Assembly: GCF_900112495.1 (NCBI RefSeq)
Contig: NZ_FOMA01000002.1
Location: forward strand, 186,001 to 250,000
Reading direction: 5' to 3'
DNA: 64,000 bases
DNA from: Bacillus sp. OV322
GTDB taxonomy: Bacteria; Bacillota; Bacilli; Bacillales; DSM-1321
The translations under genes and the position numbers were made by a program. The notes beneath the pieces were generated by a model. That model was not told where the DNA came from and did not search any database. It saw nothing but the letters and a program-made list of their open reading frames with translations. Below are positions 26,848-36,103 of this stretch, one piece after another (the stretch's first letter is position 1; each line of letters starts with the position of its first letter).

Positions 26848-28053
26848 TCACAGGAATGGGGAGAGCATTGCCGCAATCCGTTCCTTAATTTTAATAAAAA
26901 TCCCCATATTCGCGAGCATATCTTCAGTCAATGGCCGTGACTGCTGTATATCTTCTTCAAGCAGCTTTCGGACAATTGAAATGAATGTCTTATCGTAAAT
27001 AAGGCAGTTTATTTCCTGATTGAGAAATAGGCTCCTTTTATCAAAATTAGCGGTGCCGATATCACAGATTGTATCATCAGCTAACAGGATTTTTGGATGG
27101 TAAAACCCTCTCTGATATTGAAAAATGTGTGCTCCTTCCCTTAGCAGCACCCTAAAATAGGGGTATGCCCCTTCTTTTACAAAAAGGTGATCCGCATTTT
27201 TAGGCACAATGATTGTTATCTTTATACCCCTTGCAAGGACTTCCCTTAAACCTTTTAATACTCTTTTGCTCGGTATAAAGTAGGGAGTGCCGATTATTAT
27301 ATGCTTTTTTGCAGAGTTTAAAATTTCCAGCATCAGATCTTCAAGCCCAGCTCCATTGGTTGAAACAAACTGCTGCGGACTCTCTCCTTTGCCAAGCATT
27401 GGAAAGTATGCTTCGCGGTTTGTTAAGTCCTCTTTGGAGGAAATATTCCAGTCCTTCAGAAATTGAGTCTGCAGATCCTGCACGCCCTGCCCAGTAATCT
27501 TTATATGATAATCACGCCATGGAGATAATTTGGGATTGCCATTCATGTACTCCTTGCCGATGTTAAATCCCCCAAGGTAGCCGATTTTTCCGTCAATAAT
27601 AGTTATTTTCCTGTGGTTGCGGGTCTGTGATGAATAAAAAATGAAAGGAAATTGCGGAACTGCTGCGAAATAAACATAGACCCCCATTCTCCTCAACTCA
27701 CGGATAAGCAGCGGACTGATATCCTTGCTTCCAATACGGTCCAGCAATAGACGGACCTCGATGCCGGTTTCCGCTTTTTCCATAAGCAGCTGGAGGAAAT
27801 CCATGCTGAATGCATCCTTTTTGACCGTGAAAAATTGAATATGAATGCTTTTCTGGGCATGCCTGATATCTTCAAAGAAATCGCCGAAAAAAGATGGGCC
27901 ATTAGAATAGATGGAAAAACTGCTGTGGCGGAAAGGGAATTTTTCCGCGGTTTTGCCGCATGCCGCATGCTTTTTTCTGCCCAAATTAAAATCTGCTGCC
28001 AGCCAGCTGAGGACTCCTATCAGCAAAAGCAGGGCCTTTCCAAGTTTTTTCAT
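26848..28053 (-). CDS. ywjE: cardiolipin synthase-like phospholipase D protein YwjE
   Basis: A membrane-anchored PLD-superfamily enzyme that would condense two phosphatidylglycerols to cardiolipin. A single N-terminal TM segment (residues 7-22) is present. There are two HKD motifs: HRKITIIDGKIGYLGG near residue 146 and HPKILLADDTICDIGT near residue 318. The length is 401 aa, shorter than the two-TM ClsA type. ATG 28053 has AAGGAG upstream. Confidence 0.9.
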   Translation of the reverse strand: MKKLGKALLLLIGVLSWLAADFNLGRKKHAACGKTAEKFPFRHSSFSIYSNGPSFFGDFFEDIRHAQKSIHIQFFTVKKDAFSMDFLQLLMEKAETGIEVRLLLDRIGSKDISPLLIRELRRMGVYVYFAAVPQFPFIFYSSQTRNHRKITIIDGKIGYLGGFNIGKEYMNGNPKLSPWRDYHIKITGQGVQDLQTQFLKDWNISSKEDLTNREAYFPMLGKGESPQQFVSTNGAGLEDLMLEILNSAKKHIIIGTPYFIPSKRVLKGLREVLARGIKITIIVPKNADHLFVKEGAYPYFRVLLREGAHIFQYQRGFYHPKILLADDTICDIGTANFDKRSLFLNQEINCLIYDKTFISIVRKLLEEDIQQSRPLTEDMLANMGIFIKIKERIAAMLSPFL

Positions 28054-28211
28054 GTAAACATCTCCTTAAATCCTCGAATATTATGAGGTTAGTTTGCTCT
28101 GTGGCATGATGTCTAATCCCCGTTAAATAACGCAGAAGAGGTTTGGCAGGGTGAATGTGATCAGTCATGATAATTTTTTGAAAAAAAGTATGTAAAAATG
28201 AAAAGAATTCG

Positions 28212-28239
28212 TTGACTGAATGCTCATTCATTATATAAT
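28212..28239 (+). promoter_or_regulatory. ywjF promoter with embedded FadR-like operator
   Basis: TTGACT (28212-28217) and TATAAT (28234-28239) are 16 nt apart. The spacer contains TGAATGCTCATTCA (28217-28230), perfect 6-bp arms TGAATG/CATTCA, close to the recalled Bacillus FadR box TGAATGAnTAnTCATTCA. Repressor bound there would block RNA polymerase. The position fits the TTG start at 28325, leaving a leader of about 80 nt. Confidence 0.7.
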
Positions 28240-28324
28240 GGAAGTAACAAATATCAGAAAAATTTTACTGTTTCAACTATTGTGGCGGCAGGAGTGCCAG
28301 CATCAACAAAGGAGGGCGCAAACA

Positions 28325-30439
28325 TTGAATACATTGCTTTGGATTAACTTAATCGCATTCATTCTTGTAACCGCTTACGCAATCAGCCTGTTTGTTTACT
28401 TGATCAAAACGAGAATTGCTTATATTAAGCTAGGGAAAAAAGTGGAATTCGATAACCGTGTCAAAGAAAGACTGGAGAAAATTTGGGTGTATGTATTTGG
28501 CCAAAAGAAGCTTTTGAAGGATAAGAAAAGCGGAGCGATTCATGTGATGTTTTTCTATGGATTCATTTTGGTTCAGTTTGGTGCGATTGATTTCATTATC
28601 AAGGGAATTTCCCCAGGCTCGCATTTGCCGTTTGGGCCAGTATATCCAGCTTTTACGTTTTTTCAGGAAATTGTAACGCTTGTCATTCTTGTTGCAGTAG
28701 TATGGGCTTTTTACCGCAGATATATTGAAAAGTTAGTCCGCTTGAAAAGAGGTTTTAAGGCAGGTTTAGTATTGATTTTCATCGGCGGGCTTATGGTATC
28801 TGTCCTGCTCGGGAATGGAATGGGCCTAATCTGGCACAATGAAGCTGCTTCCTGGTCTGAACCTGTTGCCTCAGGCATTGCATCTTTAACCAGATGGATG
28901 GGGCATTCAGCTGCTATTACCGTTTTCTATATAGCCTGGTGGATGCACTTAATCTTTTTATTATCCTTCCTGGTTTATGTTCCTCAGTCCAAGCACGCGC
29001 ATTTAATTGCCGGACCGGCGAATGTTTATCTCAATCGCATGGATAACCCGGGCAAGTTAAAGGCGGTAGATTTTGAAGATGAGTCACAGGAGTCATTTGG
29101 TGCCGGAAGAATTGAAGACTTTACTCAATACCAATTAATTGATCTTTATGCTTGTGTGGAATGCGGACGCTGTACAAATATGTGTCCGGCAACCGGCACA
29201 GGCAAAATGCTATCGCCGATGGATATCATTATTAAAATGCGTGACCATCTAACAAACACAGGAGCAGTGGTTACAGCTAAGCAGCCATGGGTTCCGTCCT
29301 TTGTATTCGGACATACAAAGGGAAATCAGCTGGCTCTTGCCGGAGCCCAGGAAGGTGTCCAGGAGTCAGCTGCTGCGACAGAGATTTATAACCCGAGCCT
29401 GATAGGAGAAGTCATTACCGAAGAAGAGCTTTGGGCATGCACGACCTGCCGGAATTGCGAAGATCAGTGTCCGGTCATGAACGAGCATGTTGATAAAATC
29501 ATCGATATGCGCCGCTATCTGGTGCTTACGGAAGGAAAAATGAACCCCGATGCACAGCGAGCCATGCAGAATATTGAGCGCCAAGGCAACCCATGGGGAT
29601 TGAACCGCAAGGAAAAAGAAGACTGGAGAGAAATAAGGGACGATGTCCATATTCCGACAGTCAAAGAAATGAAAAAGGCTGATGAGGAATTTGAGTATCT
29701 GTTCTGGGTTGGTTCCATGGGATCTTACGACAACCGCAGCCAAAAGATTGCCTTGTCTTTTGCAAGATTGCTCAATGAGGCGGGTGTGAAGTTTGCCATT
29801 CTCGGCAACAAGGAGAAAAACTCTGGAGATACACCTCGCCGTCTGGGCAATGAATTCATCTTCCAGGAGCTTGCTGCCAAAAACATCGAGGAGTTCCAGA
29901 AGAATGAAGTGAAGAAGATCGTAACCATTGATCCTCATGCTTATAATATATTTAAAAATGAATATCCTGACTTTGGGCTTGAGGCTGAAGTATATCACCA
30001 TACCGAGCTTTTGGCACAGCTTGTCAACGATGGTCTTCTTACTCCAAAGCACGCGGTAAATGAAACCATCACGTTCCATGATTCGTGTTACCTTGGCCGA
30101 TACAATGAGGTTTATGATGCCCCTAGGGATATCTTGAAATCCATTCCAGGTGTTAAGCTTGTCGAAATGGAACGAAACCGTGAAAAGGGAATGTGCTGCG
30201 GAGCGGGCGGCGGATTGATGTGGATGGAAGAGGAAACCGGAAACCGTATCAATGTAGCCCGAACTGAGCAGGCACTCCAAGTGAACCCATCAGTCATCAG
30301 CTCCGGCTGCCCTTACTGCCTGACAATGATAACAGATGGTACAAAAGCGAAGGAAGTAGAAGAAGACGTAAAAACGTATGATGTCGCAGAGTTATTGGAG
30401 AAATCCGTAATCGGCGAAGGAAAAAGCATGGCTTCATAA
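28325..30439 (+). CDS. ywjF: (Fe-S)-binding membrane oxidoreductase YwjF
   Basis: A 704-aa heterodisulfide reductase/glycolate oxidase-like iron-sulfur protein that probably passes electrons from acyl-CoA dehydrogenases via ETF to the quinone pool (inference from family and neighbours). About five N-terminal TM helices (residues 1-240) are followed by two 4Fe-4S ferredoxin motifs, CVECGRCTNMCP and CTTCRNCEDQCP. Two CCG-type domains follow (SCYLGRYN, MCCGAGGGLMW, SGCPYCLTM). TTG 28325 is chosen: AGGAGG lies upstream, the length matches B. subtilis YwjF, and longer frames start upstream of the promoter's -10. Confidence 0.9.
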   Translation: MNTLLWINLIAFILVTAYAISLFVYLIKTRIAYIKLGKKVEFDNRVKERLEKIWVYVFGQKKLLKDKKSGAIHVMFFYGFILVQFGAIDFIIKGISPGSHLPFGPVYPAFTFFQEIVTLVILVAVVWAFYRRYIEKLVRLKRGFKAGLVLIFIGGLMVSVLLGNGMGLIWHNEAASWSEPVASGIASLTRWMGHSAAITVFYIAWWMHLIFLLSFLVYVPQSKHAHLIAGPANVYLNRMDNPGKLKAVDFEDESQESFGAGRIEDFTQYQLIDLYACVECGRCTNMCPATGTGKMLSPMDIIIKMRDHLTNTGAVVTAKQPWVPSFVFGHTKGNQLALAGAQEGVQESAAATEIYNPSLIGEVITEEELWACTTCRNCEDQCPVMNEHVDKIIDMRRYLVLTEGKMNPDAQRAMQNIERQGNPWGLNRKEKEDWREIRDDVHIPTVKEMKKADEEFEYLFWVGSMGSYDNRSQKIALSFARLLNEAGVKFAILGNKEKNSGDTPRRLGNEFIFQELAAKNIEEFQKNEVKKIVTIDPHAYNIFKNEYPDFGLEAEVYHHTELLAQLVNDGLLTPKHAVNETITFHDSCYLGRYNEVYDAPRDILKSIPGVKLVEMERNREKGMCCGAGGGLMWMEEETGNRINVARTEQALQVNPSVISSGCPYCLTMITDGTKAKEVEEDVKTYDVAELLEKSVIGEGKSMAS

Positions 30440-30482
30440 ATTAAGACAGTCACAAAACGATAGATTTTAATACAAAATGAAG

Positions 30483-30530
30483 GCCTGTTTCTAAAAATAA
30501 TATTTTTATTTTGGAAGCAGGCTTTTTATT
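30483..30530 (+). terminator. terminator after ywjF
   Basis: GCCTGTTTC pairs with GAAGCAGGC across an AT-rich loop and is followed by TTTTTATTT. Confidence 0.75.
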
Positions 30531-30531
30531 T

Positions 30532-30653
30532 AATCCAGCTCCTGCGCCTAGCCTCTCGAGGTCATAAGTCACCTCAGAATTGAAGGCAAAGAGCACCTTC
30601 TATTCTGAGGCGTCTTATGCTGGTCGAGGCTACCAAGGCGCTTATGCTTTTTA
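30532..30653 (+). repeat. family B repeat, long copy between ywjF and mmgA
   Basis: It runs from AATCCAGCTCCTGCGCCTAG to AAGGCGCTTATGCTTTTTAT. The inner arms CCTCAGAATTGAAGGC and GCACCTTCTATTCTGAGG form a strong hairpin. Unlike the other copies its AAAGC end does not follow a stop codon; its left end follows the T run of the ywjF terminator. Confidence 0.8.
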
Positions 30654-30695
30654 TACTTTATTATTTAAATTTTTCTTTATATTGTGTAAACTGTA

Positions 30696-30709
30696 GTAAA
30701 GCGCTTACA
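30696..30709. promoter_or_regulatory. cre-like site upstream of the thiolase gene
   Basis: GTAAAGCGCTTACA matches the CcpA cre consensus TGWNANCGNTNWCA at 12 of 14 positions (the two mismatches are at one end). Catabolite repression of this acyl-CoA operon would parallel the cre in the B. subtilis mmg promoter. Confidence 0.5.
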
Positions 30710-30737
30710 TTTGATGAGTTTTTTTGGCTGGATTTCG

Positions 30738-30762
30738 AGCGAGCGTTCAGTCAACGCTTGCT
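30738..30762. promoter_or_regulatory. inverted repeat operator upstream of the thiolase gene
   Basis: AGCGAGCGTT and AACGCTTGCT are arms with one mismatch and a 5-nt spacer. On the reverse strand it reads CGTTGACTGAACGCTCGCTC, which lines up with CGTTGACTGAATGCTCATTC in the ywjF promoter, so both may bind the same TetR/FadR-type repressor. Confidence 0.55.
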
Positions 30763-30832
30763 AATCGGCTAATCTTAGAATTTTCGGCTGGATGAGAGAA
30801 AAAATGGATTGAAATTAGAGGAGGAACCCATT

Positions 30833-32020
30833 ATGGCTAAAACAGTTATTGTCAGCGGAGTGAGAACACCATTTGGAAAATTTGGCGGAGGATTAAGCAG
30901 TTTTACAGCATCAGAGCTTGGAGGATTTGCCATTAAAGAGGCATTGGAGCGTGCCGGTATTTCAGGCAGCCAGGTAGATGAAGTAATCATGGGGAATGTT
31001 CTTCAGGCAGGACAGGGGCAAATTCCTTCCAGGCAGGCAGCTAAGCATGCAGGCATTCCTTGGGAAGTTAAAACAGAAACGATCAATAAGGTGTGTGCAT
31101 CTGGGCTAAGAAGCGTGACGCTTGCGGATCAGATTATCCGTCTTGGAGATGAAGAGATTATTGTTGCAGGCGGCATGGAATCTATGAGTAATGCGCCGTA
31201 TTTCCTTCCGAAAGCCAGATGGGGGCTTCGTATGGGAGATGCTCCTTTGAAGGATTTGATGATCCATGACGGCCTAAGCTGCAGCTTTACGGGTGTCCAC
31301 ATGGGAACCTATGGAAACAGCACGGCGGAAGAACTTGGACTGACAAGAGAGGAACAGGATGATTGGTCATATAGAAGCCATCAAAGGGCCATTTCTGCAA
31401 TAGAGGTAGGAATCTTTGCAGAGGAAATTGTCCCTGTAACAGTTCCTGTCCGAAAGGGAGAGCCGGTTATCGTCGAGCATGATGAAGCACCCCGCAGAGA
31501 CACTTCTGTTGAAAAGCTTGCGAAGCTTGGGCCAGCATTTAATAACGAAGGCAGCATAACAGCCGGAAATGCTCCGGGAGTGAATGACGGTGCCGGGGCG
31601 CTTGTATTGATGAGTGAGGAACGTGCCCAAAAAGAAGGGAAAAAGCCAAAGGCATATATTATCGGCCATGCCGAGGTAGCTGTTGAAGCGAAGGATTTTC
31701 CGAAAACTCCAGGGCTGGTGATTAACGCCATTTTAGAAAAAACAGGGAAGAAATTAGAGGAAATTGACCTTTTTGAAATAAATGAAGCATTTGCCGCAGT
31801 TGCTCTTGCAAGCGGAAAGCTGGCCAGCACAGATCCTGAAAAAGTCAATGTGAATGGCGGGGCAGTTGCGCTTGGGCATCCAATCGGAGCAAGCGGAGCA
31901 AGAATTATCATTACCTTGATGCATGAATTAAAGCGCCGGGGCGGCGGAATTGGAATAGCGGCAATCTGCAGCGGAGGCGGGCAGGGAGATGCCATTATGA
32001 TTGAGGTCCCGAAAGGCTGA
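30833..32020 (+). CDS. mmgA: acetyl-CoA C-acetyltransferase (thiolase), MmgA-like
   Basis: A thiolase II that cleaves or forms acetoacetyl-CoA and longer 3-ketoacyl-CoA. The acyl-accepting Cys is in [11 protein letters not shown] near residue 89. The catalytic His is in [15 protein letters not shown] and the second Cys in [10 protein letters not shown]. The length is 395 aa. ATG 30833 has GGAGG 8 nt upstream. It heads a plus-strand run of five acyl-CoA genes plus regulator and mutase. Confidence 0.93.
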   Translation: MAKTVIVSGVRTPFGKFGGGLSSFTASELGGFAIKEALERAGISGSQVDEVIMGNVLQAGQGQIPSRQAAKHAGIPWEVKTETINKVCASGLRSVTLADQIIRLGDEEIIVAGGMESMSNAPYFLPKARWGLRMGDAPLKDLMIHDGLSCSFTGVHMGTYGNSTAEELGLTREEQDDWSYRSHQRAISAIEVGIFAEEIVPVTVPVRKGEPVIVEHDEAPRRDTSVEKLAKLGPAFNNEGSITAGNAPGVNDGAGALVLMSEERAQKEGKKPKAYIIGHAEVAVEAKDFPKTPGLVINAILEKTGKKLEEIDLFEINEAFAAVALASGKLASTDPEKVNVNGGAVALGHPIGASGARIIITLMHELKRRGGGIGIAAICSGGGQGDAIMIEVPKG

Positions 32021-32089
32021 TTGTAAGCATAATTGAACGACTATAAAGCTGCATGATGTAAATCCACTCGTTTTTAAGGAGGCATATCT

Positions 32090-32950
32090 ATGAATATTAA
32101 TAAAGTTATGGTGATAGGGGCAGGGCAAATGGGATCGGGAATTGCCCAGGTCTTTGCCATGAGCGGCTATCAAGTGATTCTGCATGACCTGAAGCCTGAG
32201 TTTGCAGAAAAAGGCTTATCAGTTATCGAAAAAAACCTGACTCGCCAAACCTCAAAAGGAAAAATGACAGAGGAAGATCGAGATAAGGCGCTATCCCATC
32301 TTGAACTGTCCTCAGATCTGCAAAATGCGCAGCATGCTGATCTCGTCATAGAGGCAGCCATTGAGAACATGGACATCAAGACAAAGCTTTTCTCAGAACT
32401 GGACAAAATTGCTCCAGAGCATGCGATTTTAGCTACTAATACATCTTCCCTTCCAATTACTGAAATTGCTGCTGCCACAACAAGGCCGGAGAAGGTAATC
32501 GGCATGCATTTCATGAATCCTGTTCCTGTTATGAAGCTCGTGGAAATCATTCGCGGCCTGGCTACTGCAGATGATGTCTACACGCTTATTCATGAAACAG
32601 CTCTATCGCTAAAAAAGGTTCCTGTTGAAGTAAATGACTTTCCGGGGTTTGTTTCCAACAGGATCTTAATGCCGATGATCAATGAAGCGGTTTACACCTT
32701 ATATGAAGGCGTCGCATCAAAAGAGGCGATCGATGATGTGATGAAGCTTGGAATGAACCATCCGATGGGACCGCTTACACTAGCTGACTTTATCGGATTG
32801 GATACCTGTTTATATATCATGGAGACTTTGCATGAAGGGTTTGGGGATGACAAATACCGTCCTTGCCCGCTGCTGAGGAAATACGTAAAAGCTGGATGGC
32901 TTGGCAAAAAAACTGGCCGCGGTTTCTATAACTATAACGAACAGGCATAG
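32090..32950 (+). CDS. mmgB: 3-hydroxybutyryl-CoA dehydrogenase, MmgB-like
   Basis: An NAD(P)-dependent dehydrogenase of 286 aa that interconverts 3-hydroxyacyl-CoA and 3-ketoacyl-CoA. The nucleotide-binding motif is [16 protein letters not shown] (residues 5-20). The catalytic His segment is [16 protein letters not shown], and [13 protein letters not shown] and [12 protein letters not shown] are family marks. AAGGAGG precedes ATG 32090. It lies 69 bp after the thiolase. Confidence 0.94.
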   Translation: MNINKVMVIGAGQMGSGIAQVFAMSGYQVILHDLKPEFAEKGLSVIEKNLTRQTSKGKMTEEDRDKALSHLELSSDLQNAQHADLVIEAAIENMDIKTKLFSELDKIAPEHAILATNTSSLPITEIAAATTRPEKVIGMHFMNPVPVMKLVEIIRGLATADDVYTLIHETALSLKKVPVEVNDFPGFVSNRILMPMINEAVYTLYEGVASKEAIDDVMKLGMNHPMGPLTLADFIGLDTCLYIMETLHEGFGDDKYRPCPLLRKYVKAGWLGKKTGRGFYNYNEQA

Positions 32951-32974
32951 AGTTTGCATCTGAGGGAGGCAAGT

Positions 32975-34105
32975 ATGAACTTTCAATTAAATGAAGAACA
33001 AAACATGATGCGGAAAATGGTGCGGGATTTTGCTAAGAAGGAAATCGAGCCGTTTATAGAGGAAATGGAAGCGGGTGTGTTTCCAAGATCAATCGTTAAA
33101 AGAATGGGTGAGTTAGGCCTGATGGGGATTCCAATTCCAGAAGAGTATGGCGGAGCTGGAATGGATTATATGTCGTATATTATTGCGATTCATGAAATCT
33201 CGAAGGTAAGCCCTACAGTCGGTGTTATTCTTTCTGTCCATACCTCTGTAGGAACGTACCCGATTCTTTATTTTGGCACAGACGAGCAAAAGAAAAGGTT
33301 CGTTCCAAAGCTTGCTTCAGGGGAATATCTTGGCGCGTTTGCTTTGACTGAGCCAAGTGCCGGATCTGATGCAGCCAACCTGAAGACGAGGGCATTAAAA
33401 GAAGACGGCCATTACAGGCTTAACGGCTCCAAGGCATTTATTACAAATGGCGGGGAAGCTGACATTTACATTGTTTTTGCCTCAACAAGCCCTTCAGATA
33501 AAAGCAGGGGAATTTCAGCGTTCATTGTAGAAAAAGACACACCAGGGCTAATCATCGGAAAAGATGAACATAAAATGGGCCTGCTTGGCTCAAGGACTGT
33601 CCAGCTTACATTTGAAGATATGAGAGTGCCTGCAGGGAATATGCTTGGAGATGAAGGCGACGGCTATAAGATTGCCATGGCCAATCTGAATGCAGGAAGA
33701 ATAGGCATTGCCACCCAGGCACTCGGCATTGCCGAGGGGGCATACGAATATGCAGTTCAGTATGCGAAAGAGCGTGTGCAGTTCGGAAAACCAATATCCT
33801 ATCTTCAGGGAGTGGGCTTTAAGCTTGCAGAAATGGCCACAAGTGTTGAAGCGGCAAGGCTGCTTGTTTATCATGCGGCATATTTAAGATCCCAAGGTTT
33901 GCCTTGCGGAAAAGAAGCCTCCATGGCAAAGCTTTTTGCCTCAAGAACAGCAGTGGAGGTTACAAGCGAAGCTGTTCAGGTGTATGGAGGTTACGGCTAT
34001 ACAAAGGATTATCCGGTTGAAAGGTACTTCCGGGACGCTAAAATCACAGAAATCTATGAAGGCACCAGTGAAATACAGCGAATTGTGATCAGTAAGCATC
34101 TGTAG
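32975..34105 (+). CDS. mmgC: acyl-CoA dehydrogenase, MmgC-like
   Basis: An FAD acyl-CoA dehydrogenase of 376 aa that introduces the alpha-beta double bond. Family signatures are [17 protein letters not shown] near residue 120 and [20 protein letters not shown] near residue 335. The catalytic base Glu is expected in the [10 protein letters not shown] segment. ATG 32975 has GAGGGAGG upstream. It is about half identical by eye to the next gene; chain-length specificity cannot be told from sequence. Confidence 0.92.
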   Translation: MNFQLNEEQNMMRKMVRDFAKKEIEPFIEEMEAGVFPRSIVKRMGELGLMGIPIPEEYGGAGMDYMSYIIAIHEISKVSPTVGVILSVHTSVGTYPILYFGTDEQKKRFVPKLASGEYLGAFALTEPSAGSDAANLKTRALKEDGHYRLNGSKAFITNGGEADIYIVFASTSPSDKSRGISAFIVEKDTPGLIIGKDEHKMGLLGSRTVQLTFEDMRVPAGNMLGDEGDGYKIAMANLNAGRIGIATQALGIAEGAYEYAVQYAKERVQFGKPISYLQGVGFKLAEMATSVEAARLLVYHAAYLRSQGLPCGKEASMAKLFASRTAVEVTSEAVQVYGGYGYTKDYPVERYFRDAKITEIYEGTSEIQRIVISKHL

Positions 34106-34148
34106 AACGGTGACTAAAGCTAAAATTATGATAATGGGGGACTTTTAG

Positions 34149-35288
34149 ATGCAATTCAAACTAACAGAAGAACATGAAATGATTCGTAAAATGGTACGTG
34201 ATTTTGCAAGGAATGAAGTGGCCCCGACAGCGGCGGAACGTGATGAAGAAGAAAGATTCGATCGTGAAATTTTCGATAAAATGGCTGAACTGGGATTGAC
34301 AGGCATTCCATGGCCGGAGGAATACGGCGGCATAGGCAGTGACTTTCTTGCCTATTGCATTGCAGTTGAAGAGCTTTCACGTGTATGTGCCTCTACAGGA
34401 GTGACTCTATCAGCACACACGTCGCTTGCTGGATGGCCCATCTATAAATTCGGTTCTGAAGAACAAAAACAAAAATATCTCCGTCCTATGGCACAGGGAG
34501 AAAAAATCGGTGCTTACGGACTGACAGAACCGGGCTCAGGCTCGGATGCAGGCGGCATGAGAACGACTGCCAGGCTGGATGGAGATCATTATGTCCTAAA
34601 TGGATCGAAAATTTTTATCACAAATGGCGGCATTGCCGATACCTATGTGGTGTTTGCCCTTACTGACCCGGAATCCAAACAAAAAGGCACGAGTGCGTTT
34701 ATCGTGGAAAAAGATTTTGCAGGATTCAGTGTCGGCAAAAAAGAAAAGAAACTCGGCATCCGTTCATCACCGACAACTGAGATTATTTTTGAAGATTGCA
34801 GAGTGCCGAAGGAAAACCTTCTTGGAAAAGAGGGTGAAGGCTTTAAAATTGCGATGATGACTCTTGACGGCGGAAGAAACGGAATTGCGGCCCAAGCGGT
34901 TGGAATAGCTCAAGGTGCATTAGATGCGGCCATAGATTATGCAAAGGAACGCGAGCAATTCGGCAAGCCGATTGCAGCACAGCAGGGGATTGGCTTTAAG
35001 CTTGCAGAAATGGCCACGAGCGTTGAAGCTTCAAGGCTATTGACCTATCAGGCAGCATGGCTTGAATCTGAAGGGCTTCCTTACGGAAAGGAATCGGCTA
35101 TGTCTAAATTATTCGCAGGTGATGCGGCCATGAAGGTTACTACGGAAGCGGTCCAGGTGTTCGGAGGCTATGGCTATACGAAAGACTATCCGGTAGAACG
35201 CTATATGAGAGATGCAAAAATCACACAAATCTATGAAGGCACTCAAGAAATCCAAAAGCTTGTTATCTCAAGAATGATCACAAAATAA
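34149..35288 (+). CDS. acdA: acyl-CoA dehydrogenase AcdA
   Basis: A second FAD acyl-CoA dehydrogenase of 379 aa. [17 protein letters not shown] and [20 protein letters not shown] are the two family signatures, with Glu in [10 protein letters not shown]. In B. subtilis acdA sits between ywjF and rpoE, the same place, so the symbol is used. Paired with mmgC it suggests overlapping specificities for straight and branched short-chain acyl-CoA (inference). A perfect hairpin ends the gene. Confidence 0.93.
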   Translation: MQFKLTEEHEMIRKMVRDFARNEVAPTAAERDEEERFDREIFDKMAELGLTGIPWPEEYGGIGSDFLAYCIAVEELSRVCASTGVTLSAHTSLAGWPIYKFGSEEQKQKYLRPMAQGEKIGAYGLTEPGSGSDAGGMRTTARLDGDHYVLNGSKIFITNGGIADTYVVFALTDPESKQKGTSAFIVEKDFAGFSVGKKEKKLGIRSSPTTEIIFEDCRVPKENLLGKEGEGFKIAMMTLDGGRNGIAAQAVGIAQGALDAAIDYAKEREQFGKPIAAQQGIGFKLAEMATSVEASRLLTYQAAWLESEGLPYGKESAMSKLFAGDAAMKVTTEAVQVFGGYGYTKDYPVERYMRDAKITQIYEGTQEIQKLVISRMITK

Positions 35289-35300
35289 CATCTATTTTAA

Positions 35301-35334
35301 GTGAAACTTCTGCCAGCGGAAGTTTCACTGTTTA
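35301..35334 (+). terminator. terminator-like hairpin after acdA
   Basis: GTGAAACTTC and GAAGTTTCAC form a perfect 10-bp stem with loop TGCCAGCG, followed by TGTTTAG. AGTGAAACTTCTGCCAGCGG recurs in reverse at 61901-61919, so it is also a dispersed repeat. Confidence 0.6.
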
Positions 35335-35422
35335 GCTAATGCCGCATGTTTAACGCCTTGGAGATTCATTTTAGGCCGTTTTTAGAGAAAGAGGCATCTA
35401 TCAAGGCTGAAGGTGGTGCTGT

Positions 35423-36103
35423 ATGAAAAAGAGAGAAGTTCATGCCTCTGTCAAAGATGAGCGCCTCGTCAGTATGAGACGAAATCAAATGATCAAGGGC
35501 GCCGTAACACTGTTTAAGGAAAAAGGATTTCACAGGACCACAACGCGCGAAATTGCAAAAGCATCCGGTTTTAGTATCGGTACTCTTTATGAGTACATAC
35601 GTACAAAGGAAGATGTGCTGTATCTTGTATGCGATTTCATCTATGACGAGGTCAAAGAAAGGCTGCAGAAGGAATTGGAATATAATAGCGGCACCATTGA
35701 AAGCCTGAAGCGGACAATTTCTTACTTTTTTCAAGTGATGGATGATATGCAGGATGAAGTGCTTGTGATGTATCAGGAGGTTAAATCCTTAACAAGGGAT
35801 GCGCTGCCATATGTTCTGAATAAGGAGCTTGAGATGGTGGGGATGTTTGAGAAGGTCATTACCCGATGTGTGGAAAATGGCGAGCTTCAATTATCAGAAC
35901 AGCAAATAAAAATCGTTTCCCACAACATATTTGTGCAGGGACAAATGTGGAGTTTCCGGAGATGGGCTCTCCATAAACTGTTTTCGCTAGAGGAGTACAT
36001 TGAACTTCAGACTGAAATGATGATCAAGGGTTTATTTTTAAAAAATGCAGATTCGGAATTTTACCCTAAGGAGGGGCAAAATGAGCACAGTGGAAGCTTA
36101 TAA
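35423..36103 (+). CDS. TetR/AcrR-family transcriptional regulator
   Basis: A 226-aa repressor-type protein. The N-terminal helix-turn-helix is at residues about 15-70 ([40 protein letters not shown]). The rest is a helical ligand-binding domain. It lies inside the acyl-CoA gene run and overlaps icmF by 23 bp. It is a good candidate for binding the inverted repeats before ywjF and mmgA with an acyl-CoA ligand (inference). Bacillus FadR is a relative, but the orthology is not established. ATG 35423 has a weak AAGGTGG. Confidence 0.88.
   Translation: MKKREVHASVKDERLVSMRRNQMIKGAVTLFKEKGFHRTTTREIAKASGFSIGTLYEYIRTKEDVLYLVCDFIYDEVKERLQKELEYNSGTIESLKRTISYFFQVMDDMQDEVLVMYQEVKSLTRDALPYVLNKELEMVGMFEKVITRCVENGELQLSEQQIKIVSHNIFVQGQMWSFRRWALHKLFSLEEYIELQTEMMIKGLFLKNADSEFYPKEGQNEHSGSL

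Noticed and set aside
28246-28260. CodY-like box in the ywjF leader
   Set aside because: AATATCAGAAAAATT-type sequence has about three mismatches to AATTTTCWGAAAATT, which is common by chance in AT-rich DNA.
28220-28324. N-terminal extension of YwjF by 35 residues
   Set aside because: The added codons start upstream of the -10 hexamer, have no RBS and no family similarity. The TTG at 28325 has AGGAGG and the expected length.
29366-30280. 304-aa antisense open frame within ywjF
   Set aside because: It lies entirely over a well-conserved Fe-S protein gene and shows no motif or RBS; a shadow of codon bias.
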